From JAITWN01 sp964437335 (GTDB lineage Bacteria > Pseudomonadota > Gammaproteobacteria > SZUA-140): a DNA stretch of 21,297 nucleotides. Shown here piece by piece: positions 14,986-21,297 of this stretch (the stretch's first letter is position 1; every line of letters begins with the position of its first letter). Below the pieces are notes generated by a model. That model did no database searches, was not told the DNA's origin, and saw only the letters and a list, made by a program, of their open reading frames with translations. The stretch is from positions 1 through 21,297 of the forward strand of contig CAYTGL010000042.1 in NCBI GenBank assembly GCA_964437335.1, given 5' to 3'. A program made the position numbers and the translations under genes.

Positions 14986-16298
14986 TGGGGCTACTCTTTA
15001 CCTATGCAATGACCTACGGCGGATCCGCCGTCGCGATCTTCCGACCATTCTATGGATTATTGATCTATATCTGTTTTGCGATAATTAGACCCGCGGCCCT
15101 TTGGCACTGGTCGGTTCCGGCTGGCAACTATAGCCGAATCATCGCCATCGCGCTCCTAATCGGCTGGGCGCTGCAAGGTTTCGGAAATTTCCGTTTCGGC
15201 GGCGCTAAATGGATCGTAGGATCGCTGGCTGCCTACTGGGTTTGGGCCTGCATCAGTGCTCTGTTTTGCGAAGATACGAATGTTGCATTGGCATTTCTGG
15301 AATCGCAAGCCAAGATTGTATTACCCGTCGTGGTGGGGGCCACGCTGATCGAAAACCGCAGGCAGCTGCAGCAACTCGCTTGGACGATCACGTTGAGCCT
15401 CGGCTATGTCGCCTACGACCTCAACATGAGCTATTTCGGCGGCTTCAACCGCCTTCAAATGGACGGTTTCGGCGGCATGGACAACAACTGCATGGCCATC
15501 TCGCTCGTCACCGGCGTAGGACTCGCCTTTTTTTTGGGATTTGGCGCCACAAAGCTGCTCGGCAAGCTCATCGCGTTCGCTTGCGCGGCGTTCATGACGC
15601 ACGCGGTTTTCTTCTCGTTCTCCCGCGGCGGCATGCTGGCGCTCTGCATTGTCGCAATCACCACGTTCTGGCTGATACCCAAATCTCCTCAAGCTCTGGC
15701 ACTTTTTGCTCTGGGCGCCATCACTGCAAGCATGATGGCCGGACCAGAAGTAATATCGCGTTTCACCATGACATTCGCAGACGCCGAAACCCGCGACGAA
15801 TCGGCGGATAGTCGCTTGGTGCTTTGGAATGCCTGCCTCACCATGATGGCAGAACGGCCAGTGTTCGGGTTCGGACCCGATCACTTCACCCTGAACACGC
15901 ACATTTACTCGCCATACAACAAAGGCAAGGAAGCCCACACCCTTTGGTTGCAAATTGGAGCCGAACTAGGCATCGTAGGGCTCGCTCTCTTGCTGACGTA
16001 CTATTTGGCCACGATCCACGGCCTTCGCCGATTTCTCAAGCAGAATCGCCGTGTCCATCACCGGAACGCCTTTGTCATGCATGTGCCGCGAATGGTGATT
16101 ACGTCATTGGTTGGCTTCATCATCGCGGCTCAATTTGTCAGCCTCGAAGGTCTCGAAATCCCCTATTACGTGGCCCTGCTCGGGGCGGCCGCGCTCAAAC
16201 TCAATTCGCAAGATGTGCTTGCCGGTCGAACCGACTCCCTCCCGCGCCGGACCCACTCCGTCGGACTATCACACTTGCCAGCATCGGCCTACGCATGA
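14985..16298 (+). CDS. O-antigen ligase/polymerase-like membrane protein, exosortase-associated type
   Basis: This 437-residue protein has about ten hydrophobic segments and the WaaL/Wzy/PglL fold. These enzymes transfer lipid-linked glycan to an acceptor (ligase) or to another chain (polymerase) outside the inner membrane. FFSFSRGGML (Ser213-Arg214-Gly-Gly) and the large external loop with FGFGPDHF (about 294-301) and EAHTLWLQIGAELGIVGL (316-333, His318) match the catalytic loop regions of the superfamily. The N-terminus resembles the 'O-glycosylation ligase, exosortase-associated' group. The start overlaps the glycosyltransferase stop (TAATG), and its own stop overlaps the wzm start (ATGA at 16295-16298). 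Ligase, polymerase and protein O-glycosylation roles cannot be separated from sequence alone. Confidence 0.87.
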   Translation: MGLLFTYAMTYGGSAVAIFRPFYGLLIYICFAIIRPAALWHWSVPAGNYSRIIAIALLIGWALQGFGNFRFGGAKWIVGSLAAYWVWACISALFCEDTNVALAFLESQAKIVLPVVVGATLIENRRQLQQLAWTITLSLGYVAYDLNMSYFGGFNRLQMDGFGGMDNNCMAISLVTGVGLAFFLGFGATKLLGKLIAFACAAFMTHAVFFSFSRGGMLALCIVAITTFWLIPKSPQALALFALGAITASMMAGPEVISRFTMTFADAETRDESADSRLVLWNACLTMMAERPVFGFGPDHFTLNTHIYSPYNKGKEAHTLWLQIGAELGIVGLALLLTYYLATIHGLRRFLKQNRRVHHRNAFVMHVPRMVITSLVGFIIAAQFVSLEGLEIPYYVALLGAAALKLNSQDVLAGRTDSLPRRTHSVGLSHLPASAYA

Positions 16299-17221
16299 GC
16301 ACCACCACGGAAAATGTTCTCAATGCAAACGAAAGTGCGCTGCCAGGCGTCGACCAATTTGAATCGTCTGATCCGCGAATCGAAATCATCATCGAGGCGC
16401 GAAGCGGCTGGCAACTTATCGATTGGAAAGAATTCCTCGAGTACCGCGATTTGCTCCGGTTTCTCGTGTGGCGCAGCATCAAAGTCCAATATGCCCAAAG
16501 CACGCTGGGAATCGGCTGGGCGATTATTCAGCCCGTGTTCTCCATGATTATTTTCACCATTGTGTTCGGCCATCTTGCCAGCATCAGTTCCGATGGGGCG
16601 CCGTATGCCGTCTTTTCCCTTGCGGCACTCGTGCCGTGGACTTACTTCGCCAACGCCCTCACCGAGGGCGCCAATAGCCTGGTCAGCAATACCAACATGC
16701 TCAGCAAGGTCTATTTTCCGCGCATGATGCTTCCCCTCTCCGCGGTATTCGCGAAACTGGTCGATTTTTGCATTTCGCTGTCCATTCTCGCTCTCCTCAT
16801 GATGTATTATGGGATCGTGCCAAACGTGGGCATCCTGCTCTTTCCGTTGCTGGTCGGTCTTATGATCCTCACGGCCGCGGGGCTAGGCATGTGGCTCACG
16901 GCTCTGGCCATTCAGTATCGTGATATCAAATTTGCCATGAGCTTCATTGTGCAAATCCTCATGTACTGTTCGCCCGTCGTTTATCCGGCCAGTCTCATCC
17001 CCGAAACCTGGACCTACGGCGGATTCGTGTTCCATCCGCGGTTGTACTATGCCGTCAATCCCATGGTTGGTGTCATCGAAGGCTTCCGCTCCGCCCTGCT
17101 CGGCGCCAACCCCATGCCCTGGAGCCTGCTCGCGGTGGGCGCCGTTTCCGCGCTCGCCATTGCCACCACGGGCTGCCTATACTTCCGCCGCAAAGAACGC
17201 CTGTTCGCCGACGTGGCTTAA
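16295..17221 (+). CDS. wzm: ABC-2 type polysaccharide transporter permease Wzm
   Basis: This 308-residue inner-membrane permease, with the ATPase Wzt, moves lipid-linked polysaccharide across the membrane. About 45 hydrophilic N-terminal residues precede the family signature EYRDLLRFLVWRSIKVQY, then TLGIGWAIIQPVFSMIIF. Six hydrophobic segments follow, with the conserved QYRDIKFAM in the second half and NPMVGVIEGFRSALLG near the end. The chosen ATG (16295) overlaps the ligase stop codon. The same frame is open back to 15824, but that stretch lies over the ligase gene and has no permease homology. Codons here are strongly C/G-ending (about 75% GC at 17101-17160 by hand count). Its last 65 codons recur in the scar at 18073-18267. 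The partner wzt lies 2.7 kb downstream, not adjacent as is usual. Confidence 0.93.
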   Translation: MSTTTENVLNANESALPGVDQFESSDPRIEIIIEARSGWQLIDWKEFLEYRDLLRFLVWRSIKVQYAQSTLGIGWAIIQPVFSMIIFTIVFGHLASISSDGAPYAVFSLAALVPWTYFANALTEGANSLVSNTNMLSKVYFPRMMLPLSAVFAKLVDFCISLSILALLMMYYGIVPNVGILLFPLLVGLMILTAAGLGMWLTALAIQYRDIKFAMSFIVQILMYCSPVVYPASLIPETWTYGGFVFHPRLYYAVNPMVGVIEGFRSALLGANPMPWSLLAVGAVSALAIATTGCLYFRRKERLFADVA

Positions 17222-17310
17222 AGCCAACTTCCTTTGCAAACTATTTCCAGCCCTCGACTCCCGCTGTACACTTACTCCATTAACTTTGTTCTCTATATTG
17301 TTTGAGCAAA
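17222..17310 (+). other. AT-richer junction after wzm
   Basis: This 89-base spacer separates the GC-rich wzm from methyltransferase 1 and is clearly AT-richer (17281-17340 is about 42% GC by hand count). A TATATT at 17294-17299 could be a -10 box, but I find no fitting -35 box. It may mark the left edge of inserted DNA. Confidence 0.35.
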
Positions 17311-18003
17311 ATGGGCTGGGGACTTCCTGGTATACTGCGTTACCTTCCTTCGCCGACGATCGTTCCAGTCGATCATTTGGGAAAGACGTTCGCCCAACTC
17401 GCCCCGAACGCGTCGGTGCTAGATGTCGGCGCCGGAGGCCGGCGCGTGGTCGATAATGTAACCGCGTTCGATGCAGTTGCGATGAAGGGAGTCGACGTCG
17501 TAGGTGACATTCACCAGATGCCCTTTGACGACAATAGTTTTGATTGCGTCGTATGCACGGGAACTTTGGAGCACGTTGCCGATCCTTGGAAGGCGATCCG
17601 CGAAATTCGTCGAGTGCTCAAGCCGGGTGGAATCGTGCATGTGGATGTTCCATTTATGCAAGCGTACCACGCCGATCCGACAGACTACTGGCGATTCACC
17701 ATCGACGGGTTGTGTCTGCTCTGTGGTGACTTCACCAAACTTGAAGCTGGAGTTCATATCGGCCCGACATGTGCAGTTGTGTGGAGCGTCCGCGAGTGGG
17801 CGAACAGCCTTTCCCACAATCGCTATCTTTCCAACATGTTTCTGATTCCCGTTGCCCTCCTAACAGCGCCATTTAAATACATCGATTACATTGCAGTCAG
17901 GTGCCAAAGGGCACACCGTGTTGCGTCCGCCGTTTACTTCCGCGGTCAGAAAATTGTCAATGAATTGCCAGTCATAGATGGGGGCGGATCCGGATCGCCA
18001 TAA
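17311..18003 (+). CDS. SAM-dependent methyltransferase (class I), methyltransferase 1
   Basis: This 230-residue class I methyltransferase has motif I VLDVGAGG (residues 36-43). The later DIHQMPFDDNSFDCVVCTGT and LEHVADPWKAIREI blocks are typical of the Methyltransf_11 group, followed by RVLKPGGIVHVDVPF. It lacks a recognisable target domain. Its place in a polysaccharide locus suggests O-methylation of a sugar in the glycan or of its end. Residues about 180-200 (NMFLIPVALLTAPFKYIDYI) are hydrophobic and may touch the membrane. I start at ATG 17311; a TTG three codons upstream is possible. Base composition is lower in GC (about 50%) than wzm. It sits between wzm and the wzt'-'wzm scar, so it may have arrived with a recombination event. 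Confidence 0.85.
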   Translation: MGWGLPGILRYLPSPTIVPVDHLGKTFAQLAPNASVLDVGAGGRRVVDNVTAFDAVAMKGVDVVGDIHQMPFDDNSFDCVVCTGTLEHVADPWKAIREIRRVLKPGGIVHVDVPFMQAYHADPTDYWRFTIDGLCLLCGDFTKLEAGVHIGPTCAVVWSVREWANSLSHNRYLSNMFLIPVALLTAPFKYIDYIAVRCQRAHRVASAVYFRGQKIVNELPVIDGGGSGSP

Positions 18004-18006
18004 TTG

Positions 18007-18267
18007 ATGCCGCCAGCGATCATTTCCGTCGAAAACCTTTCCAAGCCCTACTGCCTTGGCCGCGCGGATTTAGTGTTCCATCTACGGTTGTACTCTGCCG
18101 CCAATCCCATGGTTGGCGTCATCGAAGGCTTCTGCTCGGCCCTGTTCGGCGCCAACCTCATGCCCTGGAACCTCATCGCCGTCGGCACTGCCTCGGCCAC
18201 CGTCATCGCCGTCACCGGCTGCCTGTACTTCCGCCGCAAGGAACGCCTATTCGCGGATGTCGCCTGA
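18007..18267 (+). pseudogene. Chimeric wzt'-'wzm remnant (recombination scar)
   Basis: This 86-codon frame (a TTG one codon earlier is also possible) begins like Wzt: MPPAIISVENLSKPYCLG is 13 of 18 identical to the first 18 residues of the Wzt at 19960. It then jumps to the end of a Wzm: 18073-18267 aligns without gaps to 17027-17221, the last 65 codons of wzm including the stop. By hand count about 35 of 195 bases differ (about 82% identity), mostly third positions. Residues about 19-23 are the joint. Neither half can work: no Walker motifs, and only the end of the permease. The frame was kept open across the joint and there is no internal stop. It most likely arose from a second, diverged wzt-wzm pair by deletion. 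A functional small protein is possible but unsupported. Confidence 0.85.
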
Positions 18268-18275
18268 GCTGAACT

Positions 18276-18929
18276 ATGAATACATCCATAAAAACACACT
18301 ATCAAGATGAACAGGTCGCGCGCGATTACGACCAAGAACGGTTTAAAAGTCTTACAGGACGAACGTTTGACCGCCTGGAAAAACGAACGCTAAGCCGCGT
18401 TCTCCGGCGGATTCGCAAAACGATTTCGCAACCGCGCACGCTGGATGTTCCCTGCGGTACCGGCCGAATTACGCAACTTTGGCTTCAAGAGGGGCTCCAG
18501 GTTGTCGGAGGCGACATTTCCGAAGCTATGATCTCGGTCGCCAGGGAAAGATGTGCGCCGTTCACTAATCGTATCCAGTTCCGTCAGCTGGATCTCGACG
18601 CGCTCGACCTTCCCAATGCATCGTTCGATCTCGTTTCATGCATTCGGTTGTTCCATCATCTGCGGACCGAGGAACGCTCTCCAATCCTCAAAGAACTGGC
18701 CAGGGTCACCTCACGTTACGTTGTCGTCAATGTTTCGTACTCCTCCAGCTTCTATCGGTTCCGCCGTATCGTCAAACGCTGCCTTCGGCAGGGTGTCTCA
18801 AAAACGAGCTCTACCTGGAAGGAAATCCAAAGCGAAGCCGATAGTGCTGGCTTGCGAATCGCAGGTTGCCGCATGGTCTTGCCGTTTGCAAGCGAGGATA
18901 TGATTCTGCTCCTCGAGAAAAAGCAATGA
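18276..18929 (+). CDS. SAM-dependent methyltransferase (class I), methyltransferase 2
   Basis: This 217-residue class I methyltransferase has motif I TLDVPCGTGRI (residues 55-65), the acidic motif II VVGGDISEAMISVAR, the motif III-like QLDLDALDLPNASFDLVSC and IRLFHHLRTEERSPIL. The N-terminal YQDEQVARDYDQERF is a common lead-in for small-molecule or sugar methyltransferases. Its start is eight bases after the scar's stop codon. Its own stop (TGA, 18927-18929) overlaps the ATG of the next gene as ATGA, so the two are probably translated together. Coupling to a kinase-like protein and then to Wzt suggests it modifies the glycan end or a residue recognised for export. Alternatively it is an ordinary sugar O-methyltransferase. 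It shares only general motifs with methyltransferase 1. Confidence 0.86.
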   Translation: MNTSIKTHYQDEQVARDYDQERFKSLTGRTFDRLEKRTLSRVLRRIRKTISQPRTLDVPCGTGRITQLWLQEGLQVVGGDISEAMISVARERCAPFTNRIQFRQLDLDALDLPNASFDLVSCIRLFHHLRTEERSPILKELARVTSRYVVVNVSYSSSFYRFRRIVKRCLRQGVSKTSSTWKEIQSEADSAGLRIAGCRMVLPFASEDMILLLEKKQ

Positions 18930-19963
18930 CCGTCACAGACGACGAAATTAAGCATTGGCTGCTTAGCCAGTCAAGCGAGTTTTACGGTCGCGCCGGCCAG
19001 CCGGCTGAAGTGGCCATCGCAAAAAGCGGAACCGCCCTCTCGGCCTCTGTCGCCTTTCCCAACCAAACGGTTCAGGTAGTTGTCAAGCGCATGCCGTCCA
19101 GCACGCATCACACTTCCCCAGTAGACCTGGCCCACATCCACACAAGCCTGGTATCCAACAATCGTTGTTTCGCCATCTGTCTGCCAAAAGTCCTCGGTTA
19201 CCACGAAGCAAATCGTTGGGTTGCTCTGGAGTTCGTCTCCGGACCAACACTTCAAAAAGTCCTCCAAAGGGCCATCACCGGTGCTCCGGAAAATGGATAC
19301 GAATGTGCAGCGCTGCTCAAGGCCTGCGGAGCAAGCCTTCGCGAACTCAACAGCATCCATGCGCACGCCGTTGGGATATCACCAGCCGCCAGGTCCAATG
19401 CTTCCTTCGCCCAAGGTGGTCGCAATATCCTCGCAGACCCGCTGGTGCGCTCCTATGCTCGCCGCATCGTGCCCGCCTACGAAAGACTCTTGGGAAGACT
19501 CTCCAGCGAATTCTGGTTGCGAGTCGGCAATCAACTCCTCTTGCAAGACGCGCAACCCAAAAACGTGATCATCGGAGCCCACAACCGGATTTGCTTTATC
19601 GACCTCGATTACAAAGCAGGACCTGCCGCCCTGTGTGCTGCCCACTTTCTTACCAGCCTCGATCGAATTGGCATGCGGTATCTGCGACCGGGCGTCCAAA
19701 CAAAAGTCCGCGATTGGAAGCACGCATTCACTCAATCCTACCTGAACGGCTCAAGTCCCGAGTCCGCGGAAGATCTTGCCTTCTTCTACCCTTGGACCTT
19801 AATCGAGCGCATGCGCGACCATGTCCAAAAGCGACGATGGCTGTCCCCCTACCTGGCCTTTCGCTACGCGGCACCGTTAAAAAAGTTTCTTAGCACTGCC
19901 CACAGTGCCCGTCGGCTTAACACTCCGCAACTGTTCCAACACGCGTTCCTGCGATCCACATGA
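18926..19963 (+). CDS. Kinase-like protein with aminoglycoside-phosphotransferase/WaaP-type fold
   Basis: This 345-residue protein has the pattern of a small-molecule or sugar kinase of the APH/protein-kinase-like fold. It has a beta-3 lysine (VVVK, Lys54), a hinge (VALEFVSGPTLQKVL) and a catalytic loop LLLQDAQPKN (Asp208, Asn213, keeping the D-x4-N spacing). The usual HGD is replaced by LQD. The metal-binding FIDLDY (Asp226, Asp228) is present. A phosphotransfer role on a sugar or glycan end is inferred from fold and context. The ATG overlaps the methyltransferase 2 stop and its TGA overlaps the wzt ATG (ATGA at 19960-19963), a three-gene translational relay. An earlier in-frame ATG at 18866 lies inside methyltransferase 2 and adds no conserved residues. 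It could instead be a catalytically weak regulator. Confidence 0.72.
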   Translation: MTVTDDEIKHWLLSQSSEFYGRAGQPAEVAIAKSGTALSASVAFPNQTVQVVVKRMPSSTHHTSPVDLAHIHTSLVSNNRCFAICLPKVLGYHEANRWVALEFVSGPTLQKVLQRAITGAPENGYECAALLKACGASLRELNSIHAHAVGISPAARSNASFAQGGRNILADPLVRSYARRIVPAYERLLGRLSSEFWLRVGNQLLLQDAQPKNVIIGAHNRICFIDLDYKAGPAALCAAHFLTSLDRIGMRYLRPGVQTKVRDWKHAFTQSYLNGSSPESAEDLAFFYPWTLIERMRDHVQKRRWLSPYLAFRYAAPLKKFLSTAHSARRLNTPQLFQHAFLRST

Positions 19964-21243
19964 CAAGCCCCATCATCTCTGTCGAGAACCTTTCCAAGGC
20001 CTACCGCCTCGGCGCCAAGGAAGAGGCCCCGGACACCCTCGTGGCCGCCGCCACCACGGTCCTTAAGGCCCCCTTTCGCAATTGGAGCCGACTCCGAAAG
20101 CTCGATACCTCCGCCCAGGCCGGCGACCAAGATGACATCCTCTGGGCACTCCGCGATGTTAGCTTCGAGGTGCAGCAGGGCGAGGTGGTCGGCATCATTG
20201 GCCGCAACGGGGCGGGCAAGAGCACCCTGCTGAAAATCCTCTCCCGCATCACCGAGCCCACCTCCGGCCGCATCGTCCTCCGCGGTCGCGTCTCCAGCCT
20301 GCTGGAGGTCGGCACCGGCTTTCATCCCGAACTCACCGGCCGCGACAACATCTACATGAACGGCACGATCCTCGGCATGAAAAAGCGAGAGATCGACCGC
20401 AAGTTCGACGAAATCGTCGACTTCTCCGGCGTGGAAAAATTCCTCGATACCCCCGTCAAACGCTACTCCTCCGGCATGACCGTCCGCCTGGCCTTCGCCG
20501 TGGCAGCGCACCTGGAACCAGAAATTCTGATTGTGGACGAAGTGCTCGCGGTGGGCGACGCCGAGTTTCAGAAGAAGTGCTTGGGGAAGATGCAGGATGT
20601 CGCGCGCGGAGGGCGGACAGTGCTGTTCGTGAGCCACAATATGGCCGTCCTGCAATCTACTTGCAATCGAGGAGTTCTCCTGGTCCGCGGCGCGCTGTCA
20701 TACGATGGAAAGGTTGCCGATGCAGCGGACAAATATTTAGGAGCTCTCGAGTCTTGCAGTGAGCAAGAGGTCGCACATCGTCTGGACCGGCAAGGGAAAG
20801 GCGAGGTAAGAGTTTCGCGTATATCTATTCGAAGTACACCTCCTCGCTCACGCAATTTATTGGTAATGGGACAGCCTGCGTGCTTCGAATTTGAGCTGAA
20901 TATTGAGTCGAGTGACGTGGACTTACACTTCTTTATATGCGATCAGAAAGGCACTGTCCTGAGCTACCAAGACACCTGGGTCGGCGGACCCGACGATGAT
21001 CTATCACGGCCCTCCAGGAAAGTATTGCAATGCGACATTGATGAGGTTCCATTGAGGTCTGGACGATATTATTTGAATGTTGGGGTTATGCGCAACCGAG
21101 AACTTCAAGACTTTGTCGAAGCTGGCGCATGGTTTGTTGTAGAGAATGGGGAGTACCGCGGCCGCTGCTTGCCCTATCCTAATTCACCAGGGATGCTATG
21201 CATTAATCACCGTTGGAGCTGTATGGATAGCAAGGCTGTCTAA
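19960..21243 (+). CDS. wzt: ABC transporter ATPase Wzt with C-terminal glycan-recognition-type domain
   Basis: This 427-residue protein powers polysaccharide export with Wzm. The nucleotide-binding domain has Walker A GRNGAGKS (Lys87), signature YSSGM (169-173), Walker B ILIVDEVLAVGD (Asp193, Glu194) and the H-loop FVSHN (His226). SSLLEVGTGFHPELTGRDNI is typical of polysaccharide and teichoic-acid exporters. Residues about 25-55 form an insert near the A-loop common in Wzt. From about residue 280 a separate beta-rich domain (VRVSRISIRS to the end) fits the Wzt C-terminal carbohydrate-binding module, which in E. coli O8/O9a recognises the capped chain end. GC drops from about 70% (20281-20340) to about 40% (20881-20940). 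The ATG overlaps the kinase stop. The last residues are intact to a TAA stop. Confidence 0.92.
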   Translation: MTSPIISVENLSKAYRLGAKEEAPDTLVAAATTVLKAPFRNWSRLRKLDTSAQAGDQDDILWALRDVSFEVQQGEVVGIIGRNGAGKSTLLKILSRITEPTSGRIVLRGRVSSLLEVGTGFHPELTGRDNIYMNGTILGMKKREIDRKFDEIVDFSGVEKFLDTPVKRYSSGMTVRLAFAVAAHLEPEILIVDEVLAVGDAEFQKKCLGKMQDVARGGRTVLFVSHNMAVLQSTCNRGVLLVRGALSYDGKVADAADKYLGALESCSEQEVAHRLDRQGKGEVRVSRISIRSTPPRSRNLLVMGQPACFEFELNIESSDVDLHFFICDQKGTVLSYQDTWVGGPDDDLSRPSRKVLQCDIDEVPLRSGRYYLNVGVMRNRELQDFVEAGAWFVVENGEYRGRCLPYPNSPGMLCINHRWSCMDSKAV

Positions 21244-21297
21244 TATACCCGCCTCGGCTGTAACTTGAACTTGTTCGGGTCCATGCATTAAAATTCC
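21244..21297. other. Right edge of the window
   Basis: The final 54 bases after wzt hold no gene or terminator that I can see. The AT-rich character of the end of wzt continues. The locus very probably goes on beyond the window, because outer-membrane export and further glycosyltransferase genes are missing. Confidence 0.5.

Noticed and set aside
15824..16294. N-terminal extension of wzm by 157 residues
   Set aside because: It overlaps the ligase/polymerase gene, has an Arg/Pro/Ser-rich shadow composition and no permease homology; the ATGA junction at 16295 is a natural start.
19864..20655. 263-residue minus-strand open frame
   Set aside because: It is antisense to wzt and to the end of the kinase-like gene; its His/Asp/Gly-rich composition mirrors the sense codons.
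1..21297. A PEP-CTERM-type substrate protein for the exosortase
   Set aside because: I looked for a C-terminal motif, hydrophobic helix and basic tail in every credible gene and found none; substrates must lie elsewhere.
1..21297. CRISPR arrays, tRNA or rRNA genes, transposases
   Set aside because: No regularly spaced repeats, no cloverleaf-type or rRNA sequence and no DDE or tyrosine recombinase protein were recognised.

Overview
The window looks like part of an exosortase-linked surface-polysaccharide locus from a planctomycete-like bacterium. The support for that assignment is gene content: an exosortase, a separate EpsI-type partner, a very large membrane-anchored TPR protein, moderate to high GC, few strong Shine-Dalgarno sites and long spacers between genes. 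It is an inference; there is no rRNA or marker gene here.

Layout. Bases 130-1113 (minus strand) hold a UDP-glucuronate-epimerase-like SDR enzyme, which makes a nucleotide sugar. A 786-base spacer separates it from everything else, which is all on the plus strand. A specialised NusG paralogue (1900-2502) comes first, followed by a 528-base spacer with a direct repeat, a REP-like element and several inverted repeats. Then come exosortase (3031-4032), a Wzc-type chain-length regulator/tyrosine kinase (4068-6317), a 1517-residue TPR protein (6368-10921), an EpsI-like protein (10934-11629), an initiating sugar-phosphate transferase (11701-12606) and a polysaccharide deacetylase (12647-13537). After a short spacer carrying a dRS3-like 20-mer come an EpsH1-type glycosyltransferase (13744-14985), an O-antigen ligase/polymerase (14985-16298) and the ABC-2 permease Wzm (16295-17221). 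A mosaic stretch follows: methyltransferase 1 (17311-18003), a chimeric wzt'-'wzm scar (18007-18267), methyltransferase 2 (18276-18929), an APH-fold kinase-like protein (18926-19963) and the ABC ATPase Wzt with a C-terminal glycan-binding-type domain (19960-21243).

How it may work together. The sugar-phosphate transferase starts a lipid-linked glycan. The glycosyltransferase(s), deacetylase and methyltransferases build and decorate it. Wzc controls length and the ligase/polymerase joins or transfers chains, while Wzm/Wzt exports lipid-linked glycan. Exosortase and EpsI process and anchor sorted surface proteins whose C-terminal signals are not encoded here. The NusG paralogue probably supports transcription through this long unit.

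Most notable are three things near the right end. First, a methyltransferase, a kinase-like protein and Wzt are joined by two ATGA overlaps, an arrangement that recalls a split version of the WbdD chain terminator that is read by the Wzt C-terminal domain. Second, a small frame fuses the first codons of a wzt to the last 65 codons of a wzm, a recombination scar. Third, base composition drops sharply inside wzt at the start of its C-terminal domain. No tRNA, rRNA, CRISPR array or transposase gene was seen.
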